NCBI GenBank assembly: GCA_905480305.1
Contig: CAJQPV010000047.1
Span: forward strand, 1 to 10,972
Direction of reading: 5' to 3'
DNA: 10,972 nt
Source: an uncultured Gammaproteobacteria bacterium
GTDB lineage: Bacteria > Pseudomonadota > Gammaproteobacteria > UBA9214
Both the position numbers and the translations under genes were made by a program. The notes beneath the pieces were generated by a model. The model was given only the letters and a program-made list of their open reading frames with translations, did no database searches and was not told the origin of the DNA. Each line of letters opens with the position of its first letter. The stretch's first letter is position 1. Below, piece by piece: positions 7,000-10,972 of this stretch.

Positions 7000-9588
7000 T
7001 TATTCCTTGTCTGTTTGGGGGGATGGCGTTGATTCATCATCGGAATCAGCCTGCTCGAGGTCATCCTTAACCTCAACAATTCTTTCCAGCCCAACCAGAT
7101 TCTCGCCCTTTCCAAGCTTGATCAGACGTACACCCTGGGTATTTCTGCCCATCACGGAAATCTCGTTGACGCGGGTACGCACCAGTGTGCCACCACCGCT
7201 GATCAGCATCACCTCGTCATTGTCATCCGCAGGCACAGCCCCCACAACCGGACCGTTTCTGTCGGTAACCTGAATGGCAATGACCCCCTGACCACCACGC
7301 CCGTAAACCGGGTAGTCATCTACCATGGTTCGCTTGCCGTAACCACTTTCGGTGGCCGTCAGTACCGGGCTGTCACTGGCTATAATGAGGGAAATAACGC
7401 GCTTGTCAGCCGGCAGCTTGATGCCGCGCACACCGCAGGCCGTACGCCCCATGGCACGCACATCGGTTTCCTTAAAGCGAATAACCTTGCCGGCATCGCT
7501 GAACAACATAATATCTTTCGAGCCATCGGTGATCGCAACATCAATCAGGTAATCGCCCTCACGCAGATCAATACCGATAATGCCGTTGGCACGCTGCCGC
7601 GAGAAACCGTTCAGCGAAGTCTTCTTCACGGTACCCATCGCCGTTGCCATGAATACATAATAGTCTTCGGTAAATTCGCGTACCGGCAGAATTGCATTAA
7701 TGCGCTCGTCCGCTTCCAGCGGCAACAGATTAACAATCGGCTTGCCACGCGATGCGCGGCTCGCCTGCGGCAACTCATAGACCTTCATCCAGTAGACCTT
7801 GCCACGACTGGAAAAACATAAAATAGTGTCATGCGTACTGGCTATAAAGAGCTTGTCGATGAAGTCCTCTTCCCTCACATCGGTGGCACTCTTGCCGCGT
7901 CCGCCTCGTCGCTGCGCACGATAATCGGTCAGTGGCTGGGACTTGGCATAACCGGCATGTGAAAGCGTCACCACGACATCTTCCTCGGTGATCAGGTCTT
8001 CCAGCTTGAGATCGAGATGGTCCGTCAGGATTTCGGTGCGGCGCTCGTCGCCAAACTGCTCCAGCAGAGCCTCCAGCTCTTCGCGAATCACCTGCATGAG
8101 TCGCTCCGGATCGCGCAGAATGGCCAGTAATTCCTCGATAATATCGAGCAGTTCCTTGTACTCGTTGACGATCTTGTCCTGTTCAAGCCCGGTCAACTGG
8201 TGCAGGCGCAGATCAAGAATTGCCTGTGTTTGCTTGTCGGACAGACGATAACCATCTTCGATCAGGCCAAAGCCTGCTTCCAGGTCATCCGGCCGTGAGG
8301 CATCGGCACCACTGCGTTCCAGCATGCCCATCACTTCGCCCGGCTCCCAGCTGCGTTCCATCAGGGCCTGCTTGGCAACACCACGATCGGGCGACGCCTT
8401 GATAATACGGATTACTTCGTCAATATTGGACAAGGCGACCGACAGGCCTTCCAATATATGTGCACGCGATCGGGCCTTGCGCAGGTCAAACACAGTGCGC
8501 CGGGTAACTACGTCACGGCGGTGCCTGATGAAGGCTTCCAGGCACTGTTTCAGATTCAGCAGCTGCGGGCGACCATCAACCAGCGCCACCATGTTAATAC
8601 CGAAGACATTTTGCAGCTGGGTGTGCTGATAAAGATTATTCAGCACGACCTCGGCGACTTCACCGCGCTTGAGGTCCACCACCATGCGCATGCCGTCCTT
8701 GTCGGACTCATCGCGCAGTCCGGAAATACCTTCTATCTTGCGGTCCTTGACCAGCTCGGCAATCTTCTCGAGCAGGCGTGCCTTGTTAACCTGATAGGGC
8801 AACTCGGTAAAAACCAGCTTCTGACGCCCCTTGTCATTCTCTTCCACATGACTGCGCGCGCGGATATGAATGCGGCCGCGGCCGGTACGGTAGGCTTCAT
8901 GTATGCCGCGAACACCGTTGATGATACCGGCTGTCGGAAAATCCGGGCCCGGCACGTACTCCATGAGACCGGCAATATCAATTTCCGGATTAGCGATCAG
9001 CGCCAGACAGGCATTAATGATTTCAGTCAGGTTATGCGGCGGGATGTTGGTCGCCATACCCACGGCAATACCGGCAGAGCCATTGACCAGCAGGTTAGGT
9101 ACCCGGGTAGGAAAGACGGCCGGCTCGTGTTCCGTCTCGTCATAGTTGGCAACGTAATCGACGGTTTCCTTTTCAAGGTCGGCAATCAGCTCATGTGCGA
9201 TCTTCGACATACGCACTTCGGTGTAACGCATGGCGGCCGGAGAATCACCGTCCACGGAACCGAAGTTACCCTGCCCGTCGACCAGCATGTAGCGCAGTGA
9301 AAACGGTTGCGCCATGCGAACAATGGTGTCGTACACCGCCGTATCGCCGTGCGGGTGGTACTTGCCAATGACGTCACCGACGATACGGGCTGACTTCTTG
9401 TAGGGTTTGTTCCAGTCGTTGTTGAGCTCGCTCATCGCGAACAGGGCGCGGCGATGAACCGGTTTCAGGCCGTCGCGGACATCCGGCAGGGCACGCCCCA
9501 CAATCACGCTCATGGCGTAATCGAGGTATGATTGCTTCATCTCGTCTTCGAGATTGACGGGCAGGACTTCTTTTGCGAATTCGCTCAT
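7000..9588 (-). CDS. gyrA: DNA gyrase subunit A
   Basis: GyrA forms the A2B2 gyrase with GyrB and introduces negative supercoils into DNA using ATP; it carries the DNA-cleaving tyrosine. The 862 residues line up without indels with E. coli GyrA over the first part. The catalytic Tyr122 is in [10 protein letters not shown]. The quinolone region reads [13 protein letters not shown], giving Thr83 and Asp87. The GyrA box QRRGGRG at 559-565 opens the C-terminal beta-pinwheel DNA-wrapping domain and distinguishes this protein from ParC. The tail after about 840 is acidic and low in complexity, as in other GyrA proteins. The start at 9588 matches the family N-terminus, yet no Shine-Dalgarno is visible before it. 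A candidate extended -10 promoter lies about 85 bp upstream. Confidence 0.99.
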   Translation of the reverse strand: MSEFAKEVLPVNLEDEMKQSYLDYAMSVIVGRALPDVRDGLKPVHRRALFAMSELNNDWNKPYKKSARIVGDVIGKYHPHGDTAVYDTIVRMAQPFSLRYMLVDGQGNFGSVDGDSPAAMRYTEVRMSKIAHELIADLEKETVDYVANYDETEHEPAVFPTRVPNLLVNGSAGIAVGMATNIPPHNLTEIINACLALIANPEIDIAGLMEYVPGPDFPTAGIINGVRGIHEAYRTGRGRIHIRARSHVEENDKGRQKLVFTELPYQVNKARLLEKIAELVKDRKIEGISGLRDESDKDGMRMVVDLKRGEVAEVVLNNLYQHTQLQNVFGINMVALVDGRPQLLNLKQCLEAFIRHRRDVVTRRTVFDLRKARSRAHILEGLSVALSNIDEVIRIIKASPDRGVAKQALMERSWEPGEVMGMLERSGADASRPDDLEAGFGLIEDGYRLSDKQTQAILDLRLHQLTGLEQDKIVNEYKELLDIIEELLAILRDPERLMQVIREELEALLEQFGDERRTEILTDHLDLKLEDLITEEDVVVTLSHAGYAKSQPLTDYRAQRRGGRGKSATDVREEDFIDKLFIASTHDTILCFSSRGKVYWMKVYELPQASRASRGKPIVNLLPLEADERINAILPVREFTEDYYVFMATAMGTVKKTSLNGFSRQRANGIIGIDLREGDYLIDVAITDGSKDIMLFSDAGKVIRFKETDVRAMGRTACGVRGIKLPADKRVISLIIASDSPVLTATESGYGKRTMVDDYPVYGRGGQGVIAIQVTDRNGPVVGAVPADDNDEVMLISGGGTLVRTRVNEISVMGRNTQGVRLIKLGKGENLVGLERIVEVKDDLEQADSDDESTPSPQTDKE
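7004..7008 (-). promoter_or_regulatory. Ribosome binding site for serC (AAGGA)
   Basis: AAGGA on the minus strand lies within the last gyrA codons, 9 nt before the serC ATG. It is the clearest Shine-Dalgarno in the window and supports the serC start at 6994. Confidence 0.7.
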
Positions 9589-9783
9589 TTAGCTAGTTAA
9601 TCAGCGTCCCTGTTGGGGTGGTTTCAGACTGCAAACCGCATTTGACGGTATCGACAGCAATAAAGACCGCCCATTTTAGCACAGTCGACTCCCCCACTAC
9701 ACCTGGAAGACAGGGCTTTATGGCGTCACTCAGGCCGCCTGCTGGCAATTTGCCGGATTTCAGGATTTCGGCAGCTGCGTTTC
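9589..9783. other. mtnA-gyrA intergenic spacer (195 bp)
   Basis: This is the longest gene-free stretch in the window. It holds the candidate gyrA promoter and a roughly 78-nt leader. Near the mtnA end there is a short palindrome GGCAATTTGCC (9744-9754) and a 7-mer GGATTTC repeated with period 8 (9755-9769). No hairpin followed by a T-run on the minus strand is seen, so there is no convincing terminator after mtnA. A 64-codon frame starting with TTG crosses it but has no support as a gene. Confidence 0.6.
9673..9681 (-). promoter_or_regulatory. gyrA: Candidate gyrA promoter (extended -10)
   Basis: On the minus strand TGCTAAAAT gives a TGn extension followed by TAAAAT, five of six bases of the sigma-70 -10 box. 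No good -35 box lies 16-18 bp upstream, which is tolerated by extended -10 promoters. Transcription would begin near 9666, leaving a leader of about 78 nt. This would also drive serC and the genes after it. Called by eye only. Confidence 0.4.
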
Positions 9784-10848
9784 TCAATCGCAGCGCAATG
9801 CTGCCAATTTCACCCGATCCGGCGCCTCGATGACGCCCGATTCGGTGACCAGGTAGTCAACCAGCCCCGCCGGGGTGACATCGAAGGCCGGGTTCCAGGC
9901 CCGGGCACCGCTGGCGGCGATACGCTGGCCGGCCAGCTCCAGCACTTCTGACTCTGCGCGCTGCTCAATCGGGACCTGCAGGCCGTCCGGCATATCCAGG
10001 TCAACCGTCGACCGGGGGGCCACAACCATCATCTTCACACCATGGTGCCGACAGGCGACGGCCAGCTGGTAGGTACCGATCTTGTTGATCACATCGCCGT
10101 TGGCGGCGACCCGGTCTGCCCCGGTGATCACCCACTGCACCTGTTGCTGCTGCATCAGGAAGGCAGCGGCATTGTCGGTGATCAGCGTCACCGGGATATT
10201 ATCCTGCGTCAGTTCCCAGGCCGTCAGGCGGGCACCCTGCAGCCACGGTCGCGTCTCGCCGGCAAACACCCTGTTCAGCTTGCCGGCCGCCCAGGCACTG
10301 CGCACCACGCCCAGTGCCGTCCCGTAACCACCGGTCGCCAGCGAACCGGTATTGCAATAGGTCAGCACGGAATCACCCTTATTTATGAGGTCTGCGCCAA
10401 ACCCGCCCATGCAGACATTGGCATCGATATCGGCCTGGTGGATGCGTTTTGCCTCCTCCAGCAAGGCACTGACCGGGGCATCGCCCGCCGCTGCAAGGCA
10501 GCGCTGCATACGCTGCAGTGCCCACACCAGGTTGACCGCCGTCGGACGCGCCGCCGCGAGCCGCTCGATATCCTGCTGCAGCCGTTCGCGCCAGTCGCCT
10601 CCTGCCGCGGCACGATGCTGTTGCGCCGAGAGCACCACCGCATAGGCCGCGGTGATTCCAATGGCCGGCGCACCGCGCACCACCATGTCGCGGATAGCCG
10701 TGGCCACGGCTGGGGCATCGCCAAACTCGAGGTAGATTTCAGTGTGTGGCAGGCGACGCTGGTCCAGCAGCCTGAGGGTCGAATCGGTCCATTTAATGGC
10801 CTGGAAGGTAGAATTCATTATGTCTTGTAGGGCTTTTGTCGTTTGCAT
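9784..10848 (-). CDS. mtnA: S-methyl-5-thioribose-1-phosphate isomerase
   Basis: MtnA isomerises 5-methylthioribose 1-phosphate to 5-methylthioribulose 1-phosphate in the methionine salvage pathway. The 354-residue frame shows MVVRGAPAIGITAAY at 55-69, TYCNTGSLATGGYGTALG at 163-180 with the catalytic Cys165, AGETRPWLQGARLTAWEL at 196-213, and TGADRVAANGDVINKIGTY at 242-260 with the catalytic Asp245. The eIF-2B alpha-like relatives differ in these motifs. Two starts are possible: ATG at 10848, used here, or ATG at 10818, giving 344 residues. Neither has a Shine-Dalgarno; if the proposed -10 at 10866-10871 is real, the second start has the more normal leader. GC is about 65% over 9841-10800 by hand count, clearly above the other genes. 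In pseudomonads mtnA also precedes gyrA. Confidence 0.95.
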   Translation of the reverse strand: MQTTKALQDIMNSTFQAIKWTDSTLRLLDQRRLPHTEIYLEFGDAPAVATAIRDMVVRGAPAIGITAAYAVVLSAQQHRAAAGGDWRERLQQDIERLAAARPTAVNLVWALQRMQRCLAAAGDAPVSALLEEAKRIHQADIDANVCMGGFGADLINKGDSVLTYCNTGSLATGGYGTALGVVRSAWAAGKLNRVFAGETRPWLQGARLTAWELTQDNIPVTLITDNAAAFLMQQQQVQWVITGADRVAANGDVINKIGTYQLAVACRHHGVKMMVVAPRSTVDLDMPDGLQVPIEQRAESEVLELAGQRIAASGARAWNPAFDVTPAGLVDYLVTESGVIEAPDRVKLAALRCD

Positions 10849-10865
10849 ATAATCGGGTTAGGGGT

Positions 10866-10871
10866 ATTCTA
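10866..10871 (-). promoter_or_regulatory. mtnA: Candidate mtnA promoter -10 box (TAGAAT)
   Basis: TAGAAT on the minus strand matches five of six bases of the -10 consensus and lies in the AT-richer region upstream of mtnA. The -35 match is poor. Transcription would start near 10859, only about 11 nt before the first ATG and about 41 nt before the second, which bears on the choice of start. Confidence 0.3.
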
Positions 10872-10893
10872 CTGATTACATGTGAAAAAACAG

Positions 10894-10922
10894 TTGTGAG
10901 GGGGCTGGCGTCTGGATAAATT
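10894..10922 (+). promoter_or_regulatory. Candidate divergent promoter, plus strand
   Basis: TTGTGA (10894-10899) and TAAATT (10917-10922) are separated by exactly 17 bp; each matches four of six consensus bases. It would read rightward, away from mtnA, towards the ATG codons at 10933 and 10947. Matches of this quality occur by chance. Confidence 0.3.
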
Positions 10923-10946
10923 TACGTCTAGAATGCGTCCCCAGCA

Positions 10947-10972
10947 ATGACTCTTACCCCTCAACTACCTAC
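10947..10972 (+). CDS. Possible 5' end of a divergent gene (cut by window edge)
   Basis: Only eight codons, reading MTLTPQLP, are available from the ATG at 10947 to the right edge, so the product cannot be recognised. The call rests on position: it lies downstream of a plausible plus-strand promoter and divergent from mtnA. In pseudomonads the gene divergent from mtnA is usually a TRZ/ATZ-family amidohydrolase (methylthioadenosine/S-adenosylhomocysteine deaminase), which would fit methionine salvage. That identity is inferred from synteny alone. No Shine-Dalgarno is seen. An upstream ATG at 10933 ends after five codons in a TGA that overlaps this ATG. Confidence 0.25.

Noticed and set aside
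8458..9300. A 280-codon plus-strand open frame inside gyrA
   Set aside because: It is fully antisense to the conserved gyrA breakage-reunion domain, contains no recognisable motif, and follows from gyrA codon bias.
9744..9772. Possible terminator after mtnA
   Set aside because: The palindrome has a 5-bp stem with a single central base, the wider GCCG/CGGC pairing is weak, and no T-run follows on the minus strand.
9593..9787. A 64-codon minus-strand frame beginning with TTG at the mtnA stop and ending just before gyrA
   Set aside because: It has a rare start and no Shine-Dalgarno, contains the candidate gyrA promoter, and its product has no recognisable features. The neat fit between the two genes is probably chance.
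10042..10830. A 262-codon plus-strand open frame opposite mtnA
   Set aside because: It is antisense to a clearly conserved gene. The high GC of mtnA lowers stop frequency in other frames, so long shadow frames are expected.
10849..10972. SAM riboswitch upstream of mtnA
   Set aside because: I looked because mtnA acts in methionine salvage. The 124 bp available show no paired core or terminator resembling known SAM riboswitches.
1..10972. CRISPR arrays, tRNA or rRNA genes, insertion sequences, prophage or defence genes
   Set aside because: I saw no spaced direct repeats, cloverleaf sequences, transposase motifs or terminal inverted repeats. Nearly the whole window is occupied by conserved core genes.

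Overview
The window is an ordinary-looking piece of gammaproteobacterial chromosome. All nine confidently identified genes lie on the minus strand and are nearly end to end. In transcription order they are mtnA, gyrA, serC, serA, pheA, hisC, tyrA, aroA and the first 37 codons of cmk. The order gyrA-serC-pheA-hisC-tyrA-aroA-cmk is the aromatic/serine 'supraoperon' known from Pseudomonas and related non-enteric Gammaproteobacteria. Enterobacteria arrange these genes differently and carry a chorismate mutase-TyrA fusion. GyrA aligns with the E. coli protein without indels through the quinolone region, which also points to this class. Hand-counted lines inside gyrA, serA and aroA run about 47-57% GC. 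The exact genus cannot be read from the sequence. A free-living lineage outside Pseudomonas is likely, because serA is inserted between serC and pheA and tyrA and aroA are separate genes.

Layout by position: cmk 5' end (1-112); aroA (118-1434); a 69-bp spacer; tyrA (1504-2364), overlapping hisC (2361-3485) by 4 bp; a 68-bp spacer; pheA (3554-4636); a 35-bp spacer; serA (4672-5835); a 76-bp spacer with competing inverted repeats; serC (5912-6994), starting 5 bp after gyrA (7000-9588); a 195-bp spacer with a plausible gyrA promoter; mtnA (9784-10848); and a divergent, AT-richer region at the right edge (10849-10972), where a plus-strand gene may begin.

The genes form one metabolic unit. SerA and SerC make 3-phosphoserine from 3-phosphoglycerate, and SerC also serves pyridoxal phosphate synthesis. 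AroA makes EPSP, the precursor of chorismate. PheA converts chorismate to prephenate and phenylpyruvate, TyrA makes 4-hydroxyphenylpyruvate, and the HisC-type aminotransferase can plausibly supply the final transamination as well as its histidine step. GyrA and Cmk are housekeeping DNA topology and nucleotide enzymes that travel with the cluster. MtnA belongs to methionine salvage and is much more GC-rich (about 65%) than the rest.

I found no mobile element, CRISPR array, tRNA or rRNA gene, and no undescribed multi-gene system. The points most worth a second look are the mutually exclusive stem-loops in the serC-serA spacer, the missing canonical catalytic Glu in SerA, the tyrA/aroA pair in one frame separated by two stops, and the GC jump at mtnA.
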